Assembly: GCA_965222425.1 (NCBI GenBank)
Contig: CBDCTW010000023.1
Coordinates: forward strand, 1 to 64,000
DNA length: 64,000 nt
Origin: CBDCNP01 sp965222425
Lineage (GTDB): Bacteria; Acidobacteriota; Vicinamibacteria; Marinacidobacterales; DATDRI01
Direction: 5' to 3'
Part shown: piece by piece, positions 1-10,109 of the stretch
Position numbering within the stretch: position 1 is the stretch's first letter
How the letters are laid out: each line of letters starts with the position of its first letter
Position numbers and translations under genes: made by a program
Notes under the pieces: generated by a model
Seen by the model: the letters and a program-made list of their open reading frames with translations, nothing else
The model's database searches: none
What the model was told of the DNA's origin: nothing

Positions 1-1334
1 CGAAAGGCATGGAAGGAGCGCCTGACCAAGTCGCGCCACAATCTCTACACAAGATTTCAGGAGCAGCGAGAGACGGAGGAGTGGAAGCGTTGGGCCAACG
101 TCGATATTCAAGAAAAATTGATCCACAAGGCAGAAGAGCTCCGCCAATTGGAAGATCTCGCGGCGGTATCCAAACAACTAAGACAAATTCAGAAAGAATG
201 GAAACGCGTCGGCGCCGCCCCCGCGGTAAATCGGAAGCACTATGGAAACGTTTCAGCGAGGTTCGCGACGAGCTTCGCGCTCGCTGCGATGCTTGTTTCG
301 CCGACAACCTCAAGAAGAAAGAGGCCCTTTACGAGAAAACCGAGGCGCTGGCCGATTCAAACCAATGGAACAAGACCGCCGAAGCTATCAAGAAAATCCA
401 AGCGGAGTGGAAGGAGATAGGCCCGGTGCCCCAGAAGCATGCGAAGGCGATCTGGCGCCGCTTCCGGACCCCCTGCGATCAATTCTTCAAGCGACGCAAG
501 GAGCAGCTGGACCGCCTCAAGCAAGAAAGGGACAGCAACTCCAAGAAGAAAATCCAGCTATGCGAGCAAGTCGAAGCCCTGGCGGATTCCACGAACTGGG
601 ATGAGACGGCCACACAGATCAAGCAGCTGCAAGCCAAGTGGAAGCAAGTTGGGCCAGTACCCCACAAGAAATCCGAGGCGCTCTCGGCCCGATTCCGCAA
701 GGCCTGCGATTACTTCTTCGACCGACGCAAGCGTCGCGGCGAGGTCGACATCGAAGAGAAGCTCAAAAAGAAGGCGGCTATTTGCGAGAGGCTCGAGGCT
801 CTAGCCGCCTCTGTTCAGGCTCAGGATGCGCCCCCCGCAGAAGCGGTCACCCAACAAGTTCAGGAGGCATCGGCGGAGTGGGCGGATACGGGACCGGTAC
901 CGCTCGAGCAAATCGAGCCACTCGATGCCCGGCTGCGGAAATCGTGCGAGCAAATCGTTGCGGTGTTTCCGGAAAGCTTACAGGGGACGCGGCTCGACCC
1001 TCGCGTCAACCGGAAACGGCGAGAAAAGCTGTGCACCCGCCTCGAAGAATTGCTGGGCAGCTACGGCGAAACTCCCCACAGCGCTCCGGCGGAGGATCTC
1101 GCGCAAAAACTGAAGCAGGCACTCGCTTCGAATACCATCGGCGGGGCTCCTGCCGCAAAAACGAGGAAAAACTGGCGGGCTGCCACTCAAGAAGTAGAAC
1201 GCCTCAAAGCCAATTGGGAGCGCCTAGGCCCGGTCATCGGTGACGTGGGTCAAATCCTCTCCGATCGCTTCCACAAAGCCTACGCTCATTTCTTCGAGCT
1301 CCGTAAGCCCCAGACCCGGGCGGGGGCCCGGTAA
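1..1334 (+). pseudogene. DUF349-repeat protein, 5' partial, one frameshift
   Basis: Helical protein of tandem DUF349 repeats; the family's function is poorly defined. Each repeat shows the signature W-K-x-[IV]-G-P-V-P followed by a basic/aromatic helix ending near W-x-R-F. At least four repeats are visible (WKRVGAAP, WKEIGPVP, WKQVGPVP, WERLGPVI), with a weaker one at WADTGPVP. The gene enters from upstream of the window. Bases 1-222 are read in frame 1 and the rest in frame 3. Homology continues across the switch at a run of five C (218-222), so one C appears to be missing. The apparent N-terminus starting at base 9 in frame 3 is an out-of-frame artefact. The gene ends convergent with copA. 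Confidence 0.8.
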
Positions 1335-1391
1335 AACACGCCCCCTGACTGCCGCACCCCGGCGTTTCGTTAGGGGCGTTTCGTTACGCGA

Positions 1392-3936
1392 TCAAGACGC
1401 AGAAGGCTCAGCAGCCTTGAACCGACGCAGCCGCAACGCGTTCAGTACAACCGAGACCGAGCTCATCGCCATGGCCCCGGCTGCAATCACAGGGGATAAT
1501 AAAACACCAAGGACCGGATAGAGTACACCGGCCGCCACCGGGATGCCGGCCGAGTTGTAGAAGAAAGCCCAAAATAAATTCTGTTTGATGATCTGGAGCG
1601 TTCGGCGAGACAGCTGAAATCGCTTCGACGACGCCCTCGATGCCCCCTTTCACGAGCGTAATATCCGCCGCCTCTATGGCAATGTCCGTACCCGACCCCA
1701 CGGCGATACCGATATCGGCTTGCGCGAGCGCGGGAGCGTCGTTGACCCCGTCGCCGACCATAGCCACCACCTTGCCCTCTTGCTGTAAGCGTTTCACTTC
1801 TTCGGCCTTGCGATCGGGAAGCACCTCCGCCAAGACCCGATCGATCCCGGCCTGGGCAGCGATGGTTTCCGTTGTACGACGGCTGTCACCCGTGATCATA
1901 TAGACTTCGAGACCCAGCCTTTTCAGAGCGTTGATTGCGGGGGCCGAGTTTTCCCTCAGCGAATCCGCGACTCCTAGGATTCCCGCCAGGGTTCCCTCCA
2001 CGACGACGAACATCGAGCTCTTGCCTTCCTCGGAGAGGTGATGCGCGCCCTTCTCCAACCTTCCGAGCTCCACGCCTTCCTCTTTCATGAAACCCAGGTT
2101 GCCGAGAACGACCCTCTTGCCCGCGACCCTCGCCCGAACGCCGCGCCCCGGGATGGCCTCGAAGCTCTCTAGAGGAAAAAGGCCGATATTCAAGCCCCGC
2201 GCGTAACCCACGACCGCCCGTCCCACCGGATGCTCGGAGCCGGTCTCCGCGGATGCCGCCATGGCCAGGACTTGCCACGTTTCATTCCCCTCAGACGCTA
2301 CGATATCGGTGACCGTGAGTCGGCCTTCGGTTACCGTCCCGGTCTTGTCGAGAATGACGGTATCCACGGCATGCAAGCGTTCGTGGGACGCTGCCGATTT
2401 GATCAGGATTCCCCGTTCCGCGCCTCGCCCGGTTGCGACGACGATAGCGGTCGGCGTGGCAAGACCGAGGGCACAGGGACAGGCAATGATCAGAACGGAG
2501 ATGGCATTGAGAAGCCCGAAGTTGAAGGCAGGTGCCGGCCCAAAAACATACCAAACCACAAAAGTTAGAACAGCAATCACGACGACAACCGGAACGAACA
2601 CGCCGGCGATCTTGTCCGCCAGACGCTGAATCGGGGCCTTGGAGCCCTGGGCTTCTTGAACGAGTCGAATGATTTGCGCCAAGACCGTCTCACTGCCTAC
2701 CTGTGTGGCTTGGAAACGGAACATCCCCAATTGGTTCAAAGTTCCGCCGACGACCTTGTCTCCCCGGGTTTTGTCGACGGGGAGACTTTCCCCCGTGACC
2801 AAAGACTCGTCCACGGTTGAGCGTCCTTCCTGAATGACGCCGTCCACGGGGATTTTCTCTCCCGGTCGCACGCTTACCACATCCCCCGCCCGAACTTCTT
2901 CCACTGGAATGTCCACCTCGTGTCCGTCACGCAGGACGCGGGCCGTTTTCGCTTGAAGTCCAATCAGTTTCTTAATCGCGCTCGAGGCCCTGCCCTTGGC
3001 GCGCGCCTCGAGCACCTTACCCATGAGCACCAGCGTGATGATCATGCCCGCCGTGTCGTAGTACATCACGGACGATTGACCCGTCGGAAAAAAACTCGGG
3101 ACGAAAGAAGCGGCCGCGCTATAGATGTAGGCCGCAGAAGTACCAATCGCGATGAGGCTATCCATGTTGAAGCTGAAGGACCGGAGCCCCACCAAGAAGC
3201 CCCGAACAAATTGACCCCCGCACCAAAACAGAAGCAGGGTTGCCATCAAGTACAGGACAACGCCAAGGCCCCGCTCCGACATCCCCAGACTCTCGGGTGA
3301 CACCTTGCTCGCGATAATAATAAGAACCGTGAGCACCGCGGAGAAGAAGAGCTTCGACTTCAGGGTTCGATATTCGGCCTCCCGAACTTCCCGCTCGACA
3401 CCCTCGGAGGCCGCGGCCGAGTCGGTCACGAGAAGACGATAGGGCCCCGCCGCGGCAACCGCTTGATCGATTTGCGGAATGTCGATTCGTTCCGGATCGT
3501 AGGCGACGGAAACCCGCTCCGTGGCAAAGTTAACGGCCGCTTGTTGAACACCCGGCAGCCCAAGCAAGGCTCGCTCGATAGTCCCGACACAGCTCGCGCA
3601 GTGAATTCCTTGAACCGGAGCGTCCAGCCTGGCGAACCCGCTATCGTCGACCCCAGTCGTCGCCGGCTCGACTGCCTGCTCCGCCTGCTGCACCTTTTGC
3701 GGCTGCCGCGATCGTTTAGGGGTGCCTGGCCAAACCGATAGCAGCAACCGGATATTTTGGCGCCAATCACGATTCAAGGGCGCCCCTAGGTCGCGGTCGA
3801 GATAAGCGCCAGGATCTTTCTCGAAGGCAGTTTTGCAGCCCTCCGCGCAAAAAGAGTGCTTCTCTCCGCGGTGCTTATAGGTGTGTCGGGCAGTTCTCGG
3901 ATCGACGTCCATGCCACAAACCGGATCAATGCTCAT
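1392..3936 (-). pseudogene. copA: Copper-translocating P1B-type ATPase, frameshift near C-terminus
   Basis: Inner-membrane Cu(+) efflux ATPase. Domains in order: N-terminal YHS metal-binding domain (DPVCGMDV), an HMA domain with GIHCASC, transmembrane helices, TGES actuator loop, CPCALGLATP ion-binding helix, DKTGTVT phosphorylation site, SEHPVG and GDGVNDAP. The chosen start is the Met at 3936, directly before the YHS domain and preceded by AGGAAA; a longer open frame to 4098 lacks homology. Near base 1609 the reading frame leaves the family sequence. Moving forward one base restores the last two helices (L-S-R-R-T-L-Q, then Q-N-L-F-W-A-F-F) and a stop at 1392-1394. The product as written ends at 1408 with an unrelated tail lacking those helices. 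A palindromic repeat unit lies in frame in the YHS-HMA linker. Confidence 0.85.
3722..3769 (-). repeat. Palindromic repeat unit inside the copA frame
   Basis: Read on the minus strand this matches the dispersed ~45-nt family: GGCGCCAAAAT, then GTTGCTGCTAT, then GGCCAGGC. The 19-base stretch at 3752-3770 recurs at 21651-21669. It encodes part of the linker between the YHS and HMA domains of CopA (around residues 57-71) without breaking the frame. Confidence 0.65.
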
Positions 3937-4143
3937 TCTTGAAGCTGTTTCCTGGGTTCTGGGCCCAATCTTCGGAAAGTCTAGCATCGGTGCACCCCGC
4001 AAGCGAAGTCGCCGAGCCCGGGTGAAAAGCGTACCAGTCCCCCATTTGCCCGGTGCGACGCGGGCAGATGTTCGCGACATCGGAGTCAGTTTGGTCACCA
4101 GTGAAGGCTTGATCCCAAACCGAGGCTCAGTTTACGCTGCCCC

Positions 4144-4744
4144 ATGGTTCTCGTCGTCTGTCCGAACCTTGCCGTCGATTACACCGTGCGTGTCGACAAG
4201 CTCCGACTCGGTCACGTCCACCGAAGCCCCACCTATCAAAGGCAAGCGGGTGGTAAGGGTGTCAACATGGCGAGAGCTCTTCGCGCCCTTGGACAAGAAC
4301 CGTTGATCTGTGGCTTCATCGGCGGTGAATCCGGTCGTTTCATCGAGCGCGGTCTCGCGGAGGAAAAGCTGCGGCGTGAGCTCGTCTCGATAGAGTCCGA
4401 GAACAGGACGTGCGTCATCGTCCTCTCAGAGGACGGCGAAGCCACAGTCGTAAACGAGAGCGGGCCGACCGTCACCGAGAGCAACGCTCTCATGTCTCTC
4501 GTCGCAACGCTCATTCCCGAGAGCGACGCCGTTGCGATGATGGGGAGCCTGCCTCCGGGAATGCCCAGTGACTCATACGCCCAGATCGCGAAACGTTGTC
4601 GTGATGCCGAGGTGCCGTGCTTGGTCGATGCCTCGGGCCCCACGCTGGAGTCGGCTCTCAGAGAGCGACCCACGTATGCGAAGCCCAATAGAGCGGAAGC
4701 CGAAGAGCTGTTGGGCCGATCGCTCTCCGACGAGATCGCTCGAG
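4144..4744 (+). pseudogene. PfkB-family sugar kinase (1-phosphofructokinase-like), 3'-truncated
   Basis: N-terminal two thirds of a PfkB/ribokinase-family kinase of the 1-phosphofructokinase/tagatose-6-phosphate kinase type. Visible features: NLAVDYT start strand, the substrate-binding motif AGGKGVNMARAL, GFIGGESGRF, MGSLPPGMP and the KPNRAEAEELLG segment. The family is normally about 310 residues and carries the catalytic GxGD motif near the C-terminus. Here homology stops after roughly 200 residues and the frame runs into the antisense of a STAS gene, so the catalytic half is gone. The junction near 4740-4745 is a deletion, rearrangement or assembly join. Confidence 0.75.
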
Positions 4745-4927
4745 TATCCCAATGGCCGTGCTGTCGAACCAACTCACTTCGGACACATCGAGAATCGTGT
4801 GCACTCTCTTATCTCGAATTAATGTCCTGAGCACCTTATGGAGCTCGTTTGCCGAGTCGCCTTCGACGATCCGACCACGAATCTCGACCACGGTTACGCT
4901 ATCGGAAGAATTAACCTTGATTTCCAT
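4740..4927 (-). pseudogene. STAS-domain protein (anti-sigma factor antagonist-like), 3'-truncated
   Basis: The first ~62 residues match a single-domain STAS protein of the SpoIIAA/RsbV type: strands VTVVEIRGRI and HTILDVSEVSWFDSTAIG, the latter carrying the Asp-Ser-Thr phosphoacceptor loop. These proteins bind anti-sigma factor kinases in partner-switching regulation. The family is about 100-110 residues, but homology ends right after the loop helix (GILE) near base 4742, where the sequence joins the antisense of the sugar kinase remnant. The start is Met 4927 or 4933; AGAGTG lies just upstream. The missing C-terminal helices imply a non-functional product. Confidence 0.7.
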
Positions 4928-5047
4928 GAACACACTCTGAAGAGTCGCTCAGGCCGGTTAATCTACTCCGACCCCCTGGTCAAATTCAACTGCGGGAGCA
5001 CGGAGGCGGCAGGACCGCGGTGACGAAATCCGACCGGTGGGTGGGAA

Positions 5048-5476
5048 TCACTCCTTCTCGACCAGGTCGAGAGAAACGGAATTGATGCAGTATCTCAATC
5101 CGGTCGGATCGGGACCATCATCGAAGACGTGGCCCAAGTGCCCACCGCAGCGCGAGCAGAGCACCTCGGTACGCCGCATCCCGTGGCCGAGATCGCCGAT
5201 CTCCTCCACATTCTCCTTGTTGACGGGCTCGTAGAAGCTGGGCCAACCAGTCCCAGAATCGAACTTGGTCTCGGAATCGAATAGCTCCTGCCCACAGCCG
5301 CCGCAAAGATAAACACCGCGGGTCTTCTCATTCCAAAACTCACCGGAGAAAGGAGTCTCTGTTCCCTTCTCTCGCAAGACGTAGAATCCCTCCGGGGTCA
5401 GGCTCTTCTTCCACTCCGCTTCCGTCGTGGTGAGGGTTTGCTTTTCGAGACCTTCTACTTTTTGCTTTTTTCCCAT
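5048..5476 (-). CDS. msrB: Peptide-methionine (R)-S-oxide reductase MsrB
   Basis: Reduces methionine-R-sulfoxide in oxidised proteins, using thioredoxin. The 142-residue product is family length. It has the two structural-zinc CxxC pairs (CGGCGQ and CSRCGG), the GWPSFYEP segment, GHVFDDGP, and the catalytic cysteine in RYCINSVSL. The start at 5476 is chosen because AAGGAG sits 8 bases upstream and family homology begins there; the frame stays open to 5824 without homology. It is divergent from the sulfurtransferase gene, and both deal with sulfur or oxidative stress chemistry. Intact. Confidence 0.93.
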   Translation of the reverse strand: MGKKQKVEGLEKQTLTTTEAEWKKSLTPEGFYVLREKGTETPFSGEFWNEKTRGVYLCGGCGQELFDSETKFDSGTGWPSFYEPVNKENVEEIGDLGHGMRRTEVLCSRCGGHLGHVFDDGPDPTGLRYCINSVSLDLVEKE

Positions 5477-5610
5477 GTCGGTGGCTCCTTGCTTTGAGGC
5501 CAGGTGCGGGGCCAAGATCGGCTCGCCCGTCGCCAATCGTAATCGTGAGGACGCGGGCCGCGCAAGTCGATCTCGTGCTACCCGACGAATATGGTAAAGA
5601 GAGCAACCCG

Positions 5611-6479
5611 ATGCACGATCGACCTTTGATCTCAGCAGATGAACTGGCCGACCGACTCGAGTCAGACGATTGGGCGGTGATTGACTGCCGCTTCCACCTC
5701 GCCGAGCCTGACCTCGGTGAGCTCGCGTATCTCGAGGCGCATATTCCCGGCGCGGTCTACGCGCACCTGGATCGGGATCTTTCGGCGCCGAAGACGGGTA
5801 CCAACGGTCGCCATCCGCTGCCATCGAGCGCGATCATGCAGGAGCGGTTCTCTGCTTGGGGGATCGATGCCAACGTTCAGGTCGTAGCGTACGATGCCGA
5901 CGCGGGGCAGATCGCCGCCCGCTTGTGGTGGATGCTTCGCTATCTCGGCCATGAACATGTCGGAGTTCTGGAAGGCGGGTTCAGCGCTTGGGGGAAAGCT
6001 GGCCACCCAACGCGTGGCAAACGAGAGGAGCGACGTGCCCGCTCCTTCGAGGCGAAGCCGCAGGAGTCCATGCGCATCGACATCGCCGATCTCCTAGAGC
6101 TCAACACCGAGAAACCGCGCTTTCTCATCGACGCCCGCGATCCGGAACGGTATCGCGGTGACAGCGAGCCCATCGATCCGGTCGCCGGGCACGTTCCCGG
6201 TGCGCGCAATCGTCCCTGGCAAGAGAATCTCGACCAAAACGGCCTCTTCCTTCCTTCCGAGACGCTGAAAGAGCATTTCGCAAAAGTGCTTCGAGGTTCG
6301 TCGCCTGATGCGGCCGTGGTTTACTGCGGATCGGGGGTCACCGCTTGCCACAATCTGCTCGCCATGGAGCACGCCGGTATCCGCGGCGCACGACTCTACG
6401 CGGGCTCCTGGTCCGAATGGTGTGCCGATCGTCACGTCCGGTGGAGACTGGCCCCGAGGCAGCGAGCGACCTGGACTAG
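5611..6479 (+). pseudogene. Thiosulfate/3-mercaptopyruvate sulfurtransferase, frameshift in last codons
   Basis: Two tandem rhodanese domains. The N-terminal one is inactive-type (WAVIDCRFHL, GHIPGA-like AHIPGAVYAHLD) and the C-terminal one carries the active-site Cys loop CGSGVTA. It transfers a sulfane sulfur from thiosulfate or mercaptopyruvate to an acceptor. The Met at 5611 follows AAAGAGAG and begins family homology. At about 6427-6430 one C seems missing. Adding it restores the usual end S-R-P-V-E-T-G and a TAG at 6477-6479, giving ~289 residues. Uncorrected, the frame runs to 6546 and overlaps the convergent gene, which supports the correction. The active site precedes the lesion, so activity might survive. 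Confidence 0.8.
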
Positions 6480-6493
6480 TGTCCTGTATCAGA

Positions 6494-8821
6494 CTAACGA
6501 CATAACGCACGCGCTACGAGCGGCGTGTGTCCAGACGCCAGGCTGAGCTCGACGACGCGGATCTCTTCCTTCTCGCCCCGACGCTTCCTCACGAACGGTT
6601 CAACAGAGATCTCCAATTCCGTCTCGCCCGTCGGCGGCACGCGAAGATGTTTCGAGAAACCAGGTCCACTAATCGTCACTTCGTGCTCCCCTCCCCCGCC
6701 TTCGAAGCGCAGACGAGGTGGCCCCACCGAGCACGAAGGTAGGGCGGACACGACGGTGCGCCCCGGCCTCAGTCGCATAGAGCTCGTTCCGGGCGCGGTC
6801 TCAAGCCAAATCTCGCGTGGCGCCCGCGCGTCCGAAACCGCGTCGGTCACGAGTAACAGCATGACGATTACCGCCGCCAATCCACCGAGACGGGCCTTTT
6901 CCTTCCATCCCCACATCGTCACCGCTGCGAGTACGAACACGAGAACGAGCGGATAGGCGGCGCGCTGCCAGAACGACTCCCGCTCCAAGACCGAGCCCAA
7001 CAGACCAGACACGTTCACCACCCCGGAAGACAGGAAAGCGATTCGATCGTAGGGAAAGTTGCGTTCCGCCAACATCCCTTGGCCGATCCAGAAAGAAGCC
7101 GCCACACTTATGAAAAACACCATCCAGCGAGCTCGTCGCACTTCGGGGACACCCAACCAGGCCGCGAACCAAAGCGCCAGGATCGGCGTCATCGGGACCA
7201 GGTAGCGGCTCGCGGGCGCCCACGCTCCCGCACCTCCTTGATCATGAGAGGCCGCCATCATCAGATACGGAACGAACACAGCGATCGAAACAAAGGCGGC
7301 GAAGCCAGACTGCCGCCAAAGGGAAACGGCACCGGGAATCGCAAGAACGTACAGGGGGCTGTACACCAAGAGTCCTTCCTCTCTTCCAACGAGCAGATAA
7401 TAAAGACCGGAAAGTGCTTCACGGTTGAAAAAATGACCCTCGCGAGGGTACCCGTTTACTACCCATAGTGTGTCGGGAAGAAGCGACCCGCTAATGTGAA
7501 ACACGTAGAGGCACTGTAGACCTACGGCAACGACGGGCAGCCCTATTGCCCAAAAGCCCACCTTCCAACTCACCTGCTCACGCCAAATTTTGTAGACCAT
7601 GGCGAGCACGGAAACACCCAGCACCAGATAGTAGCGCGTGTGAAGCCAGGGAAGCATCGCAGCGGCGAGTCCGAAGACGACCGCACCACCGAGACCAACG
7701 CTTCGAGCAAGCACTACCTTGAGGATCAACGCTAGACAAAGCGCCGCCGTCATCTCGGGGTAGACCTGAAAACAGTAGAAGAGAAACGGCGGCGCGAGGC
7801 TAAGACCAGCTACCAGAAGATAGGAGTCGAAACGATCTCCGACGTACGGTTCGATTAACCGCGCAATGAAAATGGCGGTCACCATCCCAAGGACAAGGCA
7901 AAACAGGATCACCAGAGGCAGCATGCCCTGGAAAAAGATCGAGTCCAGCGCCATCGCCGGCACGATAAGCAAAGGAAAACCTGGCAAATAGACGTAGTAC
8001 GTGCCGCCGTCCTTCCCTCGTATCACTTGACCTCCTAAGCTTTCGGGCTCGCCGAGAGACTGCCCCGTCGCAACGGCCGCGACGTCTCCGATCGTCGAGA
8101 AAGTGGAGCCGACCCAGCTCAATAAATGGGAGCCAAAACGAAACGGTTCCGCCCTCCGACCAATGTGCTCGGCGGCGTTCGCGATGTTCGCATCCCCGTC
8201 GTGGAGAAGGCTGGCTGTGATCCGAACGTAGCGTGGCTCGTCTCCGGTGCCCCAACGCTCGTCGTAGGGCTGGCTGAATCGCCTGTCGGGAGTCAGCGCG
8301 GTCAAAACCGCCAGCAGTCCAATCCCGTAGAAGATGGTCGTGAACGAGCTACCCGCCAGCCGCCGCACCGGCGGAAGACCTCCGATATGGGCGAACACGA
8401 AAGCGCCTTTCCTGTAGACGAGAGCGACGCCAATAAGGGTCAGAAACCAAGGACTCGCATCCAATAGAAGCCACCAGCCCAACATAGGAACTCCCGCCGT
8501 TCCAGGTAACAACAGCAAGGAGTATGCGAGCAGCGCCGTCAAGGAGGCATAGGAACAGAGGCTGTCCCTGAGAGCCCTCTTCCACGGAAGTCGAAGAACT
8601 ATCAGGTACAACACCGATTCCAAGAACCACACCATCAGGAAGGTCAGAGCTCCCAGAAGTGCAGCGCGACCGGCGCCCGGCGGGATCAGAACCGAAAGCG
8701 GCTGGACCAGAATTTCGGGATGCGCACGATAAACGGGCCTCACCAATTGGCTGACGGCGAACAGGGACGCCCCGCCGGCGAACAACAAAACCTTCAGCGT
8801 TTGCATCGTTCCAGTCGCCAT
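6494..8821 (-). CDS. Multi-pass membrane protein, GT-C glycosyltransferase-like
   Basis: A 775-residue protein with roughly a dozen or more hydrophobic helices through residue ~640 and a soluble C-terminal segment of about 120 residues predicted to be beta-rich. After the first helices, a periplasmic loop carries acidic residues (GDEPRYVR) placed like the catalytic Asp/Glu loop of GT-C (ArnT/PMT/GT39-like) polyprenyl-phosphate-sugar transferases. I infer a lipid-linked sugar transferase acting at the periplasmic face, but no family-specific motif was confirmed. The start could be Met 8821 or 8806. It is divergent from aroC. No frameshift over 2.3 kb. Confidence 0.6.
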   Translation of the reverse strand: MATGTMQTLKVLLFAGGASLFAVSQLVRPVYRAHPEILVQPLSVLIPPGAGRAALLGALTFLMVWFLESVLYLIVLRLPWKRALRDSLCSYASLTALLAYSLLLLPGTAGVPMLGWWLLLDASPWFLTLIGVALVYRKGAFVFAHIGGLPPVRRLAGSSFTTIFYGIGLLAVLTALTPDRRFSQPYDERWGTGDEPRYVRITASLLHDGDANIANAAEHIGRRAEPFRFGSHLLSWVGSTFSTIGDVAAVATGQSLGEPESLGGQVIRGKDGGTYYVYLPGFPLLIVPAMALDSIFFQGMLPLVILFCLVLGMVTAIFIARLIEPYVGDRFDSYLLVAGLSLAPPFLFYCFQVYPEMTAALCLALILKVVLARSVGLGGAVVFGLAAAMLPWLHTRYYLVLGVSVLAMVYKIWREQVSWKVGFWAIGLPVVAVGLQCLYVFHISGSLLPDTLWVVNGYPREGHFFNREALSGLYYLLVGREEGLLVYSPLYVLAIPGAVSLWRQSGFAAFVSIAVFVPYLMMAASHDQGGAGAWAPASRYLVPMTPILALWFAAWLGVPEVRRARWMVFFISVAASFWIGQGMLAERNFPYDRIAFLSSGVVNVSGLLGSVLERESFWQRAAYPLVLVFVLAAVTMWGWKEKARLGGLAAVIVMLLLVTDAVSDARAPREIWLETAPGTSSMRLRPGRTVVSALPSCSVGPPRLRFEGGGGEHEVTISGPGFSKHLRVPPTGETELEISVEPFVRKRRGEKEEIRVVELSLASGHTPLVARALCR

Positions 8822-8902
8822 AGCCTAACGGCAGACGTCGGCGGGAGCCACTCGCTCGTGGGATGATTGACTCTAAGTCTCAAGCCAGTGTAGTTTTAGA
8901 CA

Positions 8903-10096
8903 ATGTTGCGCTTTATGACCGCGGGCGAATCGCATGGCCCGGCCTTGAATGTAATTCTGGAAGGCATTCCGGCAGGGATGGAGCTGGACTTCGACGCCAT
9001 CAATCACGAATTGGCACGCCGCCAGAAAGGCTACGGCCGAGGAGCCAGAATGAAGATCGAGCAAGACCGAGTAGAAGTCCTCGGCGGTCTTCGTAGCGCG
9101 CAAACAACCGGTGGACCGATTAGCTTCCTCATCCACAATAAAGATTGGAAGAACTGGAAGGACAAACTATCACCGTACGAGAAACCGACGGGGGCTAGCG
9201 CCGAGCTCGTGAACCCCCGTCCCGGCCACGCCGACCTCGCCGGTGCCCTGAAGTATGGTGTGGACGACTTCCGAAACATTTTGGAACGGGCCAGCGCTCG
9301 CGAAACGGCAGCCCGGGTCGCCGCCGGCGCGGTGGCGAAGCAGTTCTTGAGACACCTCGACTGCGAGATCCGAAGCCACGTCGTCGGCGTGGGGTCGGTG
9401 CAGATGCCGAGCGATGCTCCCCAAGTTACCTGGGAAGAGATAGTCGCGATCTCGGAGGACGCGCCCCTCAATTGCACCGATGCGAAGCTCGAAAAGAAAA
9501 TGATTGAAGAAGTCGACCGAGCAACCCAGGAAAGGGACACCGTGGGAGGCGTCATCGAGATCGTCGCGCATACTCCCCCGCCGGGTCTGGGCTCCTACAT
9601 CCAGTGGGACCGAAAGCTAGACGGACGCTTGGCGCAAGCAATTTTGTCTATCCCCGCGATGAAGGCCATGGGCTTCGGGTGCGGTATCGATTCGGCATCC
9701 ACCCCCGGGTCCGCCCTTCACGACGAGATCTTTTACTCCCCGGCGGAAGGGCTTCATCGGGGAAGCAACAACGCGGGGGGACTCGAAGGCGGAGTGACGA
9801 ACGGCCAAGAGCTCCGAATCAAGGCGTATATGAAGCCTCTGTCGTCACTCCGGAAGCCGCTACGCTCGATCGACATTCGAACCATGAAGCCGATCGAGGC
9901 GGCACGCGTTCGCTCGGACATCTGTGCCGTGCCGGCGGCCGGTGTCGTCGGCGAGGCGATGGTTGCGCTCACGCTTGCCGATGCGGCGCTCGAGAAGTTC
10001 GGTGGCGACAGCCTGGCGGAAACGTTGAATAACTACGAAGCCCACTTGCAACGGATCAAACAGATCTTGAAAGAGAGAGAAACAGCTAACCGTTAA
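8903..10096 (+). CDS. aroC: Chorismate synthase
   Basis: Last step of the shikimate pathway: 5-enolpyruvylshikimate-3-phosphate to chorismate, using reduced FMN. The 397-residue product shows the family signatures GESHGPAL near the N-terminus, RPGHADL, the S-A-R-E-T-A stretch (RASARETAARVAAGA) and, in the C-terminal third, SNNAGGLEGG. It starts a run aroC-def-fmt-GDPD with 13-26 base gaps, probably one transcript. A TTGACT...TAGTTT pair ends only six bases before the ATG, so a promoter there would give an almost leaderless message; that is speculative. Intact. Confidence 0.95.
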   Translation: MLRFMTAGESHGPALNVILEGIPAGMELDFDAINHELARRQKGYGRGARMKIEQDRVEVLGGLRSAQTTGGPISFLIHNKDWKNWKDKLSPYEKPTGASAELVNPRPGHADLAGALKYGVDDFRNILERASARETAARVAAGAVAKQFLRHLDCEIRSHVVGVGSVQMPSDAPQVTWEEIVAISEDAPLNCTDAKLEKKMIEEVDRATQERDTVGGVIEIVAHTPPPGLGSYIQWDRKLDGRLAQAILSIPAMKAMGFGCGIDSASTPGSALHDEIFYSPAEGLHRGSNNAGGLEGGVTNGQELRIKAYMKPLSSLRKPLRSIDIRTMKPIEAARVRSDICAVPAAGVVGEAMVALTLADAALEKFGGDSLAETLNNYEAHLQRIKQILKERETANR

Positions 10097-10109
10097 GCGC
10101 TTTTTATGC

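Noticed and set aside
9..220. N-terminus of the DUF349 protein starting at base 9
   Set aside because: That frame has no DUF349 pattern here; the conserved repeat lies in frame 1 until the C run at 218-222.
1335..1391. Terminator between the DUF349 gene and copA
   Set aside because: Only a weak ACGCCCC/GGGGCGT pair with a 28-base loop is present, and there is no T-tract.
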